64,000 bases of DNA from Chamaelirium japonicum (lineage: Eukaryota > Streptophyta > Magnoliopsida > Liliales > Melanthiaceae): assembly GCA_947650365.1 (NCBI GenBank), contig OX393557.1, positions 992,001 through 1,056,000 of the forward strand, in the 5' to 3' direction. A model generated the notes under the pieces. It saw nothing but the letters and a program-made list of their open reading frames with translations, was not told the origin of the DNA and made no database searches. A program made the position numbers and the translations under genes. How positions within the stretch are numbered: position 1 is the stretch's first letter; the number at the start of each line of letters is the position of its first letter. Below are positions 36,535-47,879 of this stretch, piece by piece.

Positions 36535-39500
36535 CTACTCTTTAGAAGACACATGTGGAAGTGAGAGCATGCCATCCTTATAGCGATGTCGAACATAATG
36601 ACAATCTAGCTCAATGTGCTTTGTGCGCTCGTGAAATATCGAATTGCTAGCTATTTGAATAGCACTCCGGTTGTCACAATGGAGGGGAGTCGACGAGGTC
36701 AGATGGACACCCATATCCTCGAGCAGGCGACGCAGCCAAACAACCTCACATGAAGTGCGTGCCATAGCACGATACTCGGCCTCGGTACTAGATAACGAAA
36801 CAATCTCCTGCTTCTTGCTTTTCCAGGAGATGAGCGAATCACCTAGGAAAATACAGAAGCCAGTGGTGGATCGTCGATCAGTGGGATCGCCCGCCCAATC
36901 TGCATCGGAAAAGGCACGAAGCTCCAATGAAGAAGATGACGAAAACAGCAAGGAGCGAGTCACCGTGCCTTGAAGATAGCGAAGAATCCTCAGTAGTGCG
37001 GTATAGTGAGCGAAGCGAAGAGAACTGACAAACTAACTAAGAACTCGAACGGCATTTGCAATGTCTGGGTGAGTGATAGTCAGATAGACAAGAGCACCAA
37101 CAAGCTGGCGGTAGCGCATGGGATCCGAAAGCAGCTCGCCATCAGTGGGACGGAGCTTCACATTAAGCTCCATCGGTGCATCCACAGTCCGTGAATCAAG
37201 AAGTGCAGCACGACTCAGTATATCAAAAGTAAACTTCTGCTGAGAGACCAAGTATCCCCGGGGAGATGAAGCAACCTCAAGGCCAAGGAAGTAGCAAAGC
37301 GGGCCAAGGTCTTTCATCTCGAACTGCTGCTGGAGATGCCTCTTTAGAGAATTAATAGTAGCAGTATTGTCACCGGTAATGATCATGTCATCAACATATA
37401 GAAGCAATATCGCATTACCATGAGTAGAGGTGTGAGTGAACATAGTATAGTCATTCATACTCTCTGTAAAGCCGGCTGCAAGCACTGAGGATCTGAAGCG
37501 CTCAAACCAAACCCGAGGAGCTTGCTTGAGCCCATAAATGGCTCGACGAAGACGGCAAAAATGCTGGGGAGGAGTCAAAAGACCAGGAGGACTCATATAG
37601 ACCTCCTCAGAGAGATCTCCATGAAGAAACGCGTTCTTCACATCCATCTGAAAGAGTGGCCAGTGACGAGCAGAAGCAACTGCTAACAGAGTCCGGACAG
37701 AAGTCATCTTCGCAACAGGAGCATAAGTCTCCTCGTAGTCAATGTCATGCTCTTGAGTGAAACCACGAGCAACTAGATGGGTCTTGTATCGCTCAATCGA
37801 TCCATAGGAGCGAGTTTTGATCCGATATACCCAGCGACAGCTGATAGGATCCTTCCCGGGAGGAAGAGGAACGAGCTCCCAAGTACCAGTTTGCTGGAGG
37901 GCCTGCAACTCCTCGGCCATAGCCTGCTGCCAGTGTGGAATCTGAACTGCCTCACGGTAAGTCTGTGGCTCTTGAAGAGAGTGAATAGTCGCAAGGTAGG
38001 ACTGAAAATGAGTCGAGTAAGAAGCAACCTGAGAAAAGCCATAGCGATCAGGTGGATGCCTCTCACGCTCAGGATAGCGCGTAGGAGGAGTAGAAGACAC
38101 AATGTCACTAGCACTTGAGAGTGGCAACGAAGGAGGTGAACCTGAGGTGTCTGCAACAAAAGTGGTAGTAGGCGAAGCAGGTGGAATTGGTGAAGCAGGT
38201 ATAGCGGGTTCTGGCTGGCGACGAGCGTAGGTATAAATGACAGGCGGGCGCGGGGGCTCAAGCACTGTAGCAGGGATAGAAGGAGCATCCGGAGTCACTG
38301 GGGTAGGAAGGAGTCCCGAAGAAGAACTAGGAGTCTGAAGGAAAGACAAGTCTGAAGAAAAAGAAGGTCCTGAGAAGAAAGGTGTGTCCTCGAAGGTCAC
38401 GTGTCGAGAAATGCAGATACGACGAATAGAGGGGTCATAGCAACGCCAACCCTTGTGCTCAGAACTGTACCCTAAGAAAACATACTTGGCCGACCGAGGA
38501 AAAAGCTTTGTACGCTCTCTGGGTGGAAGTAAGACAAAACTGGTACAATCGAAAGTCCGTAGAACTCTATAGTTGGGAACTGTGGAATATAGTCGCTGAA
38601 ATGGGGACTGACCAGAAAGAAGTGAAGGAGTCTGATTAATCAAATGAACAGAGGTAAGAGTAGCTTCAGCCCAAAAGTGTCGAGGAACGGAAGCAGAAAA
38701 CAAAAGAGACCGAGTGGTCTCAAGAATGTGACGATGTTTTCTCTTGGCAACACCATTCTATGCAGGCGTGTAAGGACACGACTGCTAGGGTAAAGTACCG
38801 TGAAAGAAGAGGATGTCACGAAACTCTGAAGAAAGATACTCTCGAGCACCATCTGAGCGAAAAATTTTGATCCGTTTTTCAAACTGAGTATGGACCATAC
38901 TAGTGAAATCACGATATACCTGACACACATCGGACCTACGACGTAAGGTCACCCAAGTGAACCGGGAGAAGTCATCAATAAAACTGACGTAGTAATGGAA
39001 ACCAGACATGGACATAATCGGTGATGGTCCCCAAATGTCACAATGCACAAGATCGAAAGAAGAGGTAGACATAGACTCACTAGAGGGAAAAGGAAGAGCC
39101 GAGTGCTTAGCAAATTGACAACTTGTGCAGGGAGAAGGAGAAGTGAAAGAGAGATTACCCAAGTGTCCGTACTGAAACATGCTTCGAAGGCGCATCGCAG
39201 AGGGATGTCCAAGGCGGCGATGCCAAAGGTCGGCAGTGGAAATAGCAGCAACACATGAAGCAGCGGAGGGCAAAGGCACATGAAGATGCTCCAGACTATA
39301 TAAGCCACCATGTCTTCGTCCAGTCCCAACCTGACGGCCAGTGCGAGGGTCTTCCACCACACATGAGGATGCTGAGAAGGTAACGGTGAAACCTAGATCA
39401 GCCAATCTACTAACCGAGATCAGATTGATCGATACACGAGGAGCGTGGAGCACATTCGGCAGTGAGAGATGACCACTGGGGTCAGAAGATGTGGAGATAG

Positions 39501-39738
39501 AACCGGGGCAAGTGATGTCCAAGGGAGACCCATCGGCAGTGTGAAGTTGCAGCTGAGGAGCAACACGAGTACAGTTAGTGAGGATAGTTGCATCAGAAGT
39601 CAGGTGATGAGTAGCGCCAGAGTCAAAAATCCAAGTGGTGCTAGAAGAACTCAGAAGACATTGAGCAGCGGTAGATGAACTTGCACAAAATCCCATCGTG
39701 ATCGCCATAGATGCTCGAGACGAAACGGGACCCTGCAC
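36535..39738 (-). pseudogene. copia pol: protease, integrase, RT, RNase H
   Basis: On the - strand, the retropepsin motif DSGATHHLTSD is near 39635. The gag-pre-integrase segment LWHRRLGHPSAMRLR is near 39215 and the integrase core HCDIWGPSPIMSMSGFHYY near 39010-39050. The integrase end YRVLRTFDCTSFVLLPP is near 38560. RT runs from WVYRIKTRSYGSIERYK (about 37820) through QMDVKNAFLHGDL and AIYGLKQAPRVWFERF to the catalytic YVDDM (near 37395). RNase H shows AFSDADWAGDPTDRRSTTG and STEAEYRAMA (36920-36780) and HIELDCHYVRH (36600). Three long open blocks remain, separated by about two or three breaks. Confidence 0.95.
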
Positions 39739-40075
39739 TTTACATCACTGATTCTGAGCTTTACTGCATTGTAATTCACTACTCTGTATGGCTAAATGGG
39801 CTGAATTGAGAACCAGAGCATTCAGCACTCACTGCTGAGCCGAACCGAAGTGCTGAACAGAACTACTGAGCCTCACTGCTGAGCCGAACCTCACTGCTGA
39901 GCCGAACATCACTGCTGAGCCTCACAGATGAACCTCACTGCAGAACCGAACTTCAACTGAACCGGACTGCTGAATCAGAACAAAAATGAACCGGTGAGTG
40001 ACTGAATTTTAAGTTGTGTCGAATCTGACCGTAGGTGAGATGGATGGCCAGGATGTTATCTCAGGTCACCCTGTA
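39739..40075 (-). repeat. short CACTGCTGAGCCGAAC repeats upstream of copia protease
   Basis: Between protease and the hAT insertion, the motif CACTGCTGAGCC(GAAC) recurs about six times (39820-39950). No gag motif is visible. Confidence 0.7.
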
Positions 40076-40083
40076 CTTAGGGT
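40076..40083. repeat. target-site duplication of the hAT transposon (left)
   Basis: CTTAGGGT, repeated exactly at 43851-43858. Confidence 0.95.
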
Positions 40084-40399
40084 CTAGGAAGCACCGACAC
40101 TTGTTTGAAGGCTCCGTGTCCGTGTCCGACACGTATCGGACACGGACACGTCCGGACACGTGTCGGACATGTGTCAAGTCGAAAAAAAAAAAAAAAACGC
40201 TGTTGTGGGCTCGGACACGTGCCGGACACGTTCCGGCCCGGAACTGAGCGACCCGACCTAACCCGACCCGACCCGACTGTGATTTAAAACACCCCCGACG
40301 AGCGATAGGTTTTCTCCGCTCTGCTGAGGGTTCGGGCGATCGGCTGCTTAGGGTTCGGGGCGATCGGCTGTGACGACGGCCTCCGGCGCTCTTCCGACG

Positions 40400-40860
40400 C
40401 TCCTCCGATGAGTCCTCCCTCCTCTCAGTCCCCTCCTCCTCTCAGTCCTCCTTTTAGTCCCTCCTCTCAGTCCTCCTCCGGTGAGTCCTCCTCTCAGTCT
40501 CCTCATCCCTCAGTCCCCTCCTCTCAGTCCTCCTCTCAGTCCCCTCCTCCTCTCAGTCCTCCTCTCAGTCCCTCCTCTCAGTCCTCCTCTCAGTCCCCTC
40601 CTCCTCTCAGTCCTCCTCTGGTGAGTCCTCTCAGTCCCCTCCTCCCTCAGTCCCCTCCCTCAGTCCCCTCCTCTCAGTCCTCCTCTCAGTCCCTCCTCTG
40701 AGTCCTCCTCTGAGTCCTCTCAGTCCCCTCCTCCTCTCAGTCCTCCTCTCAGTCCCTCCTCAGTCCCCTCCTCCTCCCTCCTCAGTCCCCTCCTCCCTTC
40801 TCAGTCCCCTCCTCCTCCCTCCTTAGTCCTCTCCTCCTCCTCCCTCTTCAATCATCCAGC
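40400..40860. repeat. CAGTCCTCCTCT-type short tandem repeat
   Basis: About 450 bp of pyrimidine-rich repeats in the 5' leader of the hAT element. The reading frame across it (Ser/Pro/Gln only) is a by-product of the repeat. Confidence 0.9.
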
Positions 40861-41192
40861 CCCCTCCTCCTTCTCCATTGCTGATTGTCTTTGCTATTTT
40901 TTTTTTTTGCAGGAACTCTTTGCTGATTTTGTTTGGCTTCCTGCAGAAAAATTGTGAGCATAAATCAGTAAGCTTGTTGTCCATTAACATCACATTGAAA
41001 CACTCACATCTATAAGCTCTATAATTATTATTCTTTCTTTGAACTAAACACAAACTCCATAGTTGGTTAATAACTATTTTGTGATGTTGGAGGCACAAAT
41101 ATATACATTTGTTAATCACTTTTTGTTATTTTTGGATCGTTAATAAATTGAATCATTTTACTTTATTGGTGTAGTAATCTCAAGTCGATTGT

Positions 41193-43519
41193 TTGAATAT
41201 GAGTTCATCAAGTTATTGTGCTACTAGCTCGGCAGCATCTTCATCTGCTGAAGAGTTAAACAAACCTCTTTGGAGATATGTGACAAAGATGGATAAGCTT
41301 AGTGATGGAGGGGAGAATCATTCTTGGCAATGCAATTTTTGTCACCAAATCAAGAAGAGTTCTTACACAAGGGTGAGGGCTCATCAATTGAAGTTGAGTG
41401 GTTGTGGGATTGGAGCGTGCACTAAAGTGACAACGAAAGATATCTCCGAAATGCAAAAATTGGAGGAGGAAGTTAACTTGAGGATGAAGAACAATGCTCC
41501 GAAGAGAGTACCATTGCCCCCGTGTACTATGTCACTGTCTTCATCTTGTTCTATGGGTAGTTTCAACTTTGTGCAAGAAGGATTTGACTCCAGGAGGAAG
41601 AGAAAGTCTACTGCAAGTGGAAATGAAAATTCTATTAGGAAGGCATTTAACATGGCGGCTCGTGAGCAACTACATTCGGAGATTGCAAGAATGTTTTATT
41701 CGTCAGGTTTGTCATTTCATCTAGCAAGTAACCCTTACTTTGTGAGTTCTTTCACATTCGCTGCCAACAATCAAATTAGTGGATATTTGCCACCGGGGTA
41801 CAATCTATTGAGGACTAGTTTGCTCCAGAAAGAAAAGGCAAACATTGAGAGGTTGTTGCAACCTATTAGAGGCACATGGAGAGAGAAAGGTGTTAGCATT
41901 GTGAGTGATGGATGGACTCACAAAGAAGGCCGTTAATCAATTTCATGGCCGTAACGGAGAGCGGGCCTATGTTTCTTAAAGCAGTTGATTGTTCGGGTGA
42001 AGTGAAAGACAAATACTTCATTTCTAACTTGATGAAGGAGGTGATTAATGAGGTTGGCCACCAAAATGTAGTCCAAGTGATTACGGATAATGCGGCAAAT
42101 TGCAAAGGTGCGGGGCAAATAATTGAGTCACAATTTCCTAGCATATTTTGGACACCATGTGTTGTTCACACCCTCAACCTAGCCTTGAAGAATATTTGTG
42201 CGGCAAAGAATGTGGAAAACAATGCTTTGACCTACGGGGAATGTAGTTGGATCTCGGATATTTCCGGTGATGTCATGCAAATCAAGCATTTTATTATGAA
42301 TCACTCAATGAGATTGGCGATGTTCAATGAATTTGTGACATTGAAATTGCTTTCTGTGGCCGAAACACGCTTTGCTTCGACGATTGTTATGCTTAGGCGA
42401 TTCAAGCTTATAAAGCGTGGTCTCCAAGCGATGGTTATAAGCGACAAGTGGTCTTGCTATCGAGAGGATGATATCGGAAGAGCACGGTTTGTGAACGATA
42501 AGGTTTTGGATGATATTTGGTGGGATTCCATTGAGTATATTCTCTCGTTCACCAGGCCTATTTATGATATGATTAAAGCTTGTGATACAGATAAACCGTG
42601 TCTCCACTTGGTTTATGATATGTGGGATACAATGATTGAGAAGGTTAAGTCTTCAATCTATAGGCATGAAGGAAAGCAGCGTGAAGACTCATCTTCATTT
42701 TATGATGTTGTACAAGAAATACTCATTGATCGTTGGAACAAGAACAACACCCCACTTCATTGCTTGGCGCACTCATTGAACCCGTGGTGATTTCTAAATT
42801 CTAAGTCCTATTATTGATAATTTGGTTCTTATTTTTTTGCATGTCAATATATTTTACATCTTATGTTTTGTGTATGTTTATTAATTAGGTATTATAGTGA
42901 GGAATGGCTTCATGAAGATCCAAGTCGGGTTCCTCCACATAAAGATTTGGAGGTTTCAAGAGAAAGAACGAAATGTCTAAAGAGATACTTCCCCGCTTCG
43001 GAGGATCGTACAAGGGCTAACATAGAGTATGCTAGCTTCTCAACCGGGGCGGGAGAGTTTGGAGACGTCGACTCCTTGCACGATCGATATCATATGGATC
43101 CGAAGAGTTGGTGGGTGATCCATGGTGCAAGTGCCCCGATGCTTCAAAGTATAGCTCTCAAGTTACTTGTGCAACCTTCGTCTTCATCATGCAGTGAGAG
43201 GAATTGGAGTACATACTCCTTTGTGCATTCTTTACGAAGAAACAAGATGACTCCTCAACGGGCAGAAGACTTGGTATTTATTCATAGCAATCTCCGTTTG
43301 TTATCAAGAAGGTCACCACAATACATGCAAGGAGAGACTAAGATGTGGGATATTGCCGGAGATGCATTCGACTCGTTTGGAGATGTTGGAGTTCTTGAGA
43401 TTGCGAATCTTTCCATTGATGAGCCGGATATGGAGGCCGTGGTCTTCACTGATGATGGAGAGGGAGATGGCGCCGATGGTGACGATGCAGTGGCATTTGG
43501 TGTTGACCTTGATGGATGA
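41193..43519 (+). pseudogene. hAT transposase (BED zinc finger, DUF659, hAT dimerisation) with one frameshift
   Basis: Cuts and joins the element ends. Starting at the ATG at 41193 (residue 1), the BED-type zinc finger is near residues 45-75 (WQCNFCHQIKKSSYTRVRAHQL). A YFVSSF block lies near residue 183, then the DUF659 core begins at SDGWT near 41910. The frame shifts between 41905 and 41936. The downstream frame continues as RRPLINFMAVTESGPMFLKA, ITDNAANCKGAGQIIE and FWTPCVVHTLNLALKNI. A 102-bp intron with GT-AG ends (42787-42888) joins LNPW to YYSEEWL in phase. The last exon carries the dimerisation domain (PSSSSCSERNWSTYSFVHS, then NKMTPQRAEDLVFIHSNLR) and an acidic tail, stopping at 43519. 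The total of about 740 residues is normal for the family. Apart from the frameshift the gene looks whole. Confidence 0.93.
42787..42888 (+). other. candidate intron in the hAT transposase gene
   Basis: GTGATT donor, TTAATTAG acceptor, A/T-rich, 102 bp. Removing it keeps the reading frame and restores the conserved LNP-x-YYSEEWL junction. Confidence 0.85.
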
Positions 43520-43700
43520 TGATCTATGAGTGTTCAATTTGTTTTGTTTTGTGTTTTGAAAAGCTGAAACCCTGAAGCTATGCACTTGAGTCCTTGATGA
43601 TGTTATTGTTGTTCACTTGTTTGTTCCTTGTTGGAGACTTTTAAATTAATGTTTAGCTTTATTTTGGATTATGAATTATAATATTAGACATATTAGTTTC

Positions 43701-43703
<3 letters not shown>

Positions 43704-43734
<31 letters not shown>
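43704..43734. repeat. (TA)n microsatellite
   Basis: About 15 TA units near the right end of the hAT transposon. Confidence 0.95.
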
Positions 43735-43740
<6 letters not shown>

Positions 43741-44029
43741 CTTCAGCGTGCCCCTCAACGTGTCCGTGTCCTGATTTTTTTAAAAATGACGTGTCCGCGT
43801 GTCCGTGTCGTGTCGTGTCCGTGTCCCGTGTCCGTGTCCGTGCTTCTTAGCTTAGGGTTGGTCCATCGCTGCCGCTCACTTCTTCAGTTCTTCTGAGGAC
43901 GAGAAGAGAAGGCACGCTGGATGAACTGAAGCCGGATTTGGATTGAAAGCCAACACTAAATTAGAATAGGAAGCCGGATCTGGATCGGAAGCCGGATCTT
44001 GAAGGCTTCGATGCAGTGAAGACCTCGAC

Positions 44030-44180
44030 GGAGACACGATGCAGGGATCTCGAGTGAGATGCGATGCGATGCAATGCAGCCTTGAAAGCTTCGATGCAAG
44101 GATCTCGACGGAGACGCGATGCAGGGATCTCGACGGAGATGCGATGCAGCCTTGAAAGCTTGTTTGCAAGGATCTTCACG
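44030..44180 (-). repeat. short tandem repeat in the copia 5' region
   Basis: GATCTCGACGGAGA and GCGATGCAG(CCTTGAAAGCTT) units repeat four or five times in 150 bp, in the space between the primer-binding site and the hAT insertion where gag would be expected. Confidence 0.8.
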
Positions 44181-44288
44181 GAGAGTGAGGGCTTTGATGC
44201 ATAAGCTTGATGAAGATTGATGAAGCTCGATGAAGATCTGTAGATGATTCGATTGGGAGAAGCTTGCTCTACCAGAGACCCATTAGGG

Positions 44289-44299
44289 CTCTGATACCA
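44289..44299 (-). promoter_or_regulatory. primer-binding site of the copia element
   Basis: The - strand TGGTATCAGAG, complementary to the 3' end of initiator Met tRNA, directly adjoins the 5' LTR. Confidence 0.95.
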
Positions 44300-44471
44300 T
44301 GTTAGATGGATAGAGGGAGAGATTTGGAAGTAAAGGATCTTGGATTTACTCATTGGGGCAAATGCCCTATATATCACTATACAAAGGATGGGGTCACCAA
44401 AGGGTGAGCATACCCAAAAGAGACTAAAAGAGACTATACAAGAATTATGAATGAATCTACACACTCTAACA
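44300..44471 (-). repeat. 5' LTR of the copia element
   Basis: 172 bp, 168 of 172 identical to 36266-36437 by hand count. Confidence 0.95.
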
Positions 44472-45046
44472 GGAGGGAAGAGGGGCGCAGGGTTGGGAAC
44501 GCCTTGCAGATGAGGGGGAGAGAGAGGAGGGAAGGGGGCGCGGGGCTGGTGGCCTGCAGAGAAGGGGGAAGAGGAGGGAAGGGGGCACGGGAGGGGTTGG
44601 CCAATAGGGTGGGATAGCCTGCAAGCTGGAGGAGGGAGATGGAGGGTAACACAAACTAAGGTTTCACACGCCTAGTGAGTACCTAGGGTTTCACACACCT
44701 AGGGTTAGGGTTTCACACACCTTGCCCGTAGTCTCTCAACACAAAGTGGAGGAAACCAAAATATTTTATTATTCTTCAGTGCCATCAAATGAAAACAAGG
44801 GGGCCTATATATAGGCTTACAGTAAAGGGCAAAAATATCCCAAAAGCAAGGTGGGACTAAATATACGACCCGACTGACTCTGCTGAAATAAAATAACATG
44901 CAATAATATAAATGGCTATGCCAACCGGTCAGAACCAGATACTCAGGTGACGCCGCCCGCACTGGTGCCTGCGCCAAGGGCGTGACTGGATGTCCCTATC
45001 ACATAGCCCCCTCTAGTCTCCACATAGGTCCGCCCCTGGATGATGA

Positions 45047-45721
45047 TATCATAAGTCGAGTTTCGTAGATAGATGTTCAATGCCTACATAACATACTCAT
45101 TGAACCAATACAAGTTTTCATTTGATATGGTGAGAAACGCAGCCACTACGTTCATATGATAACTAACTATGAAGATCTCTTAAGCATTCTCCTAGCTGTG
45201 AGGATTCAAGGATCACCATTCTTGATACTCAAAGCAACTCATCCGAGTCTCCTACAATACTTCCCTTGGATCTTAAGGTATTAGATACCATGTCAATCAT
45301 TTCATGATCAATGAATAAGGATAAAACTCATATTCTTGCACGAAGAATATACATAAAAAATTATTGTTTACTACTAATAATGTATCCCATATAATAACCC
45401 ATGGCCACTATTGCCACATCTAACCATCTATTACTTGCATACTCATGGTCATATAGATATCAGTCTAACACCCATATTTTCTCAACACGTCAAGCCAACT
45501 TTCTTGATTTATGGTTTCATAATTGGATTTATTCATTAAAGCAACCCTTGCAAAAATGACTTGGTTTTCCTCAAAGAAGCAAGAAGGTCACCACTAAAGC
45601 AACATTTGTGGTGCAAGAGCAATTAGGGTTCAATTGATATTTTATAAATATTAATATGGTGGTTCTTTAAAAAATATAAATATTAATAAAAAGAAAATAT
45701 GGTCACGAGATTTTCTTTTAG
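45047..45721. other. unassigned DNA right of the nest
   Basis: A/T-rich, no transposon signature or coding region recognised. It joins 35266 in the pre-insertion locus. Confidence 0.4.
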
Positions 45722-45870
45722 GAAAGAACAAGGAAACCAGGCTGCTCTCTCAAAGGAAATAGGAATAGCGGATTCATCTTACACATGGAAGTCACCCATG
45801 AAAGATGAGCCACATGGCTCCTCTTCCACGGGGAGAGGACCCCCATCCTCTTCTATGAGTTCCCAAAAAG
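45722..45870 (+). other. candidate orphan exon
   Basis: A 149-bp open segment bounded by a TTTTCTTTTAG acceptor and an AAAAG/GTAAGT donor. It encodes a low-complexity peptide (SKEIGIADSSYTWKSPMKDE, then PHGSSSTGRGPPSSSMSSQK). I do not recognise the protein. It could be an exon of an unknown gene or a chance match. Confidence 0.3.
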
Positions 45871-45972
45871 GTAAGTCGCAGGTGGACTCTTTCCTCTTCA
45901 AAATAAACTGCTTTAGACACAAAATACCATCCAAAATACATAATATAAAAAAAAGGTGCAGAATAAGGGGAA

Positions 45973-46112
45973 TGTTAATGTATATAGATACGGGTCGGTT
46001 TCATGTATAGTCGGGTCAGGTTCACTATGTAATACGATGTATATATATTGGGCTTAGTCCCTCAATGAAGAGCATTCTATTCTCTCCAAACCCTAGTCGT
46101 CATCTCCTAACA
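45973..46112 (+). repeat. 5' LTR of the 45973 copia element
   Basis: 140 bp with TGTTA/TAACA ends and a TATATATATTGGGC stretch near 46040 as a candidate promoter. Confidence 0.85.
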
Positions 46113-46797
46113 TGGTATCAGAGCTCTAGGGTTCTCCCACGCCGCCAATGACGACATTGGCATCTTCGACACCGGCATCTCCTCCGGTCTTCTCCTCCGG
46201 ATCTCCCACCTTTTCGGCCTCCACGCTCCTTTCCTCCTTTCCTCCATCCCGATCCATTAACCGATCTCACCCTCCTCTCCTTCAACCGGCCACCCCCCTC
46301 TCCTCCATCCGATCCCCCACCACCGACCTCCATCGGCCTCACCCTCTTCCCCTCCACCCGATCCCCAACCCCACCCCACCCGACCTCACCCTCCTCTCCT
46401 CTACCAGCTCCTTCACCCCCCCCCCCCCCCGACTTCCATCCACTCGGCTTCCATTGCTACTCAACCCCCCCACCCGGCCTTACCCTCCTCTCCTCCACCC
46501 GCTCCATCACACGGTTACCCCTCGGCCTCCCTCCTACTCACCCCCTGACCCCCACCGGACCCTGATCTCCATCACAGTCCGTTTGATCCTCAGTGTCCAT
46601 GGCGTTTGCTATCGTGCCTTCCGTCGTCTCGACTCCCCGCCGCTGAAGGTGGTTCCTTTTCAATTGACCTCGACCAGCGACTGGCTTGATTGGTTGCTTA
46701 CCGTCTATGCCGTGCTCTCCAGTCGCGATCTCTGGGGTCACATCACCGGAGAGGACCCCCCTTTAGCCGCCTCCTCTGGCTTCTCCTCGATCACCAG

Positions 46798-47879
46798 CAA
46801 GGTACAAAAAATCGATATATTTCGCGAAATATCGCAAAATATATCGAAAAAATAAGGACCCGATACGAAATACCACCTGCAATCTCGAGTAGAACTGGAA
46901 ATGTCAAAATATCGAGCGATTTCATGAAATATCACGATATTTTCACGAAATATTTCCATCTCCACGAAATATCGCGAGATTTTGTCGAAATTTTGTGAAA
47001 AATTCGGAAAATTTCGTGAAATATATCCAAAATTCTGTGACTGACTGGTTTTAAAAGGGGAATGGGGGGCCTGATTCTCAGCAGCTTATTTACATATACT
47101 TAATTTTTATTTTCTCCATTTACTTTAAGTTATTATATGTAAATAAGCAAATACCCTGCCATTTGATTTTAATAAAAATATCAAAAAAATCAAAAACCAA
47201 AAAAATCAAAAAGTAAACTTTTAGTTTTAGTAGGAGAAAACAGTTTTTATGGTTTTTTATAAAATCTACATGGTAAGAAAAGTGATTAAATCAACTCCTT
47301 TTTAGCTCAAAAAATTCCACAAGATGTAGAAGTACGAGTGCATCTAGAAAACCATTGTCCATTTTATAAAATTTTGAATATATAATAACTTTTCTATATA
47401 AAAACTCTTTTTTCCAAACTTGGTAAAAAAACAGTTTTTCACATTTCAACATAATTTTTGCATAATTTCAAACTTGCATAACTTTCTTATTTTAAGTCTG
47501 CTTTCAAAATAGTTTGAAACATTATTTTAACAATCAACTAATCTTTATTTCGAAAATATTTTTATCCAAAAAAAATATTTAAAAAAGATTTGAAAAATAT
47601 ATATTAGAACCGAACCAAGTAAGATTGCACAAGACTCACAAACTCAATACATTGAATACATGCTATGTGAAGCTCTACACCCCTAGATAGGGTACAAATA
47701 TTATTTAAGTGTTCCAAAGTGTGTATCTATAATTGATTTATGACTATCCGGAGTTTCACTAAAAAATTCAATCAAAAAATTAATATTTTTACCATTTCTA
47801 CAAAATTGCAATATTTCCACGAAATGTTTTCATATCCAGAAGGTCAAAATTTCCACCGAAATGGAAATTTCGAACCTTG
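46798..47879. mobile_element. CAAGGT-type non-autonomous DNA element in copia gag
   Basis: 1,082 bp, A/T-rich. The left end is CAAGGTACAAAAAATCG and the right end, inverted, is CAAGGTTCGAAATTTCC. Repeated CGAAATATCGCGA-like motifs cluster inside both ends. The likely 8-bp TSD is ATCACCAG and GTCACAAG, 6 of 8 matching. It carries no transposase. hAT is more likely than Mutator from the TSD length, but this is not secure. Confidence 0.7.

Larger units (their letters stand above)
40084..43850 (+). mobile_element. hAT transposon with transposase gene, innermost layer of the nest
   Basis: 3,767 bp. The 17-bp inverted ends are CTAGGAAGCACCGACAC (left) and, inverted from the right end, CTAAGAAGCACGGACAC, 15 of 17 matching. 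A perfect 8-bp TSD CTTAGGGT flanks it. Subterminal GTGTCCG/CGGACAC motifs crowd both ends (40110-40170 and 43755-43840), the usual transposase-binding layout of hAT elements. A CT-rich leader, a transposase gene with one candidate intron and a (TA)n run near the right end make up the body. It is the youngest insertion of the nest, because its TSD lies within the copia interior. Confidence 0.96.
36266..44471 (-). mobile_element. short-LTR Ty1/copia retrotransposon, third layer of the nest
   Basis: LTRs of 172 bp each lie at 44300-44471 (5') and 36266-36437 (3'), TGTTAGATGG...CTCTAACA. A perfect TSD GGAGG lies at 36261-36265 and 44472-44476. The primer-binding site TGGTATCAGAG abuts the 5' LTR. 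A purine tract abuts the 3' LTR. Four differences in 172 bp (2.3 percent) point to an insertion roughly one million years old. The short LTRs and pol sequence suggest the Ale/Retrofit group. Pol is long and only lightly broken (about three breaks). No gag domain was recognised between the primer-binding site and protease, where a hAT transposon sits. Not functional as it stands. Confidence 0.95.
35434..45001 (-). mobile_element. gypsy solo LTR, second layer of the nest
   Basis: A single LTR of about 1.36 kb (35434-36265 plus 44477-45001), opening TGATGTGAAACAATGC and closing GATGTCCCTATCA. Perfect TSD CATAG at 35429-35433 and 45002-45006. It is a diverged relative of the LTRs of the chromovirus at 54916-62940: same start TGATG, shared ACTAGCACGAG, shared GGGTTTCACACACCT-type repeats and the AGGTGGGACTAAA box. 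No internal coding sequence remains, which is what recombination between two LTRs leaves behind. It is split by the copia element. Confidence 0.9.
35275..45038. mobile_element. hAT-type MITE, outermost layer of a four-level nest
   Basis: The ends are CAGTGGCGGACCCAG (35275) and, inverted, CAGGGGCGGACCTATG (right end at 45038). A perfect 8-bp TSD GATGATGA lies at 35267-35274 and 45039-45046. Its own sequence is only about 190 bp (35275-35433 plus 45007-45038). Everything between is later insertions. It includes the (GT)n run near 35407-35424. Confidence 0.88.

Noticed and set aside
40408-40701. Ser/Pro/Gln-only open frame
   Set aside because: It is a translation of a CTCAGTCCTC short tandem repeat in the hAT leader and has no start context or domain.
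44289-44299. Met-tRNA-like strings (here and at 3061, 6213, 30252, 46113, 53852) as tRNA genes
   Set aside because: Each is only the 11-12 base primer-binding site next to an LTR; no tRNA body is present.
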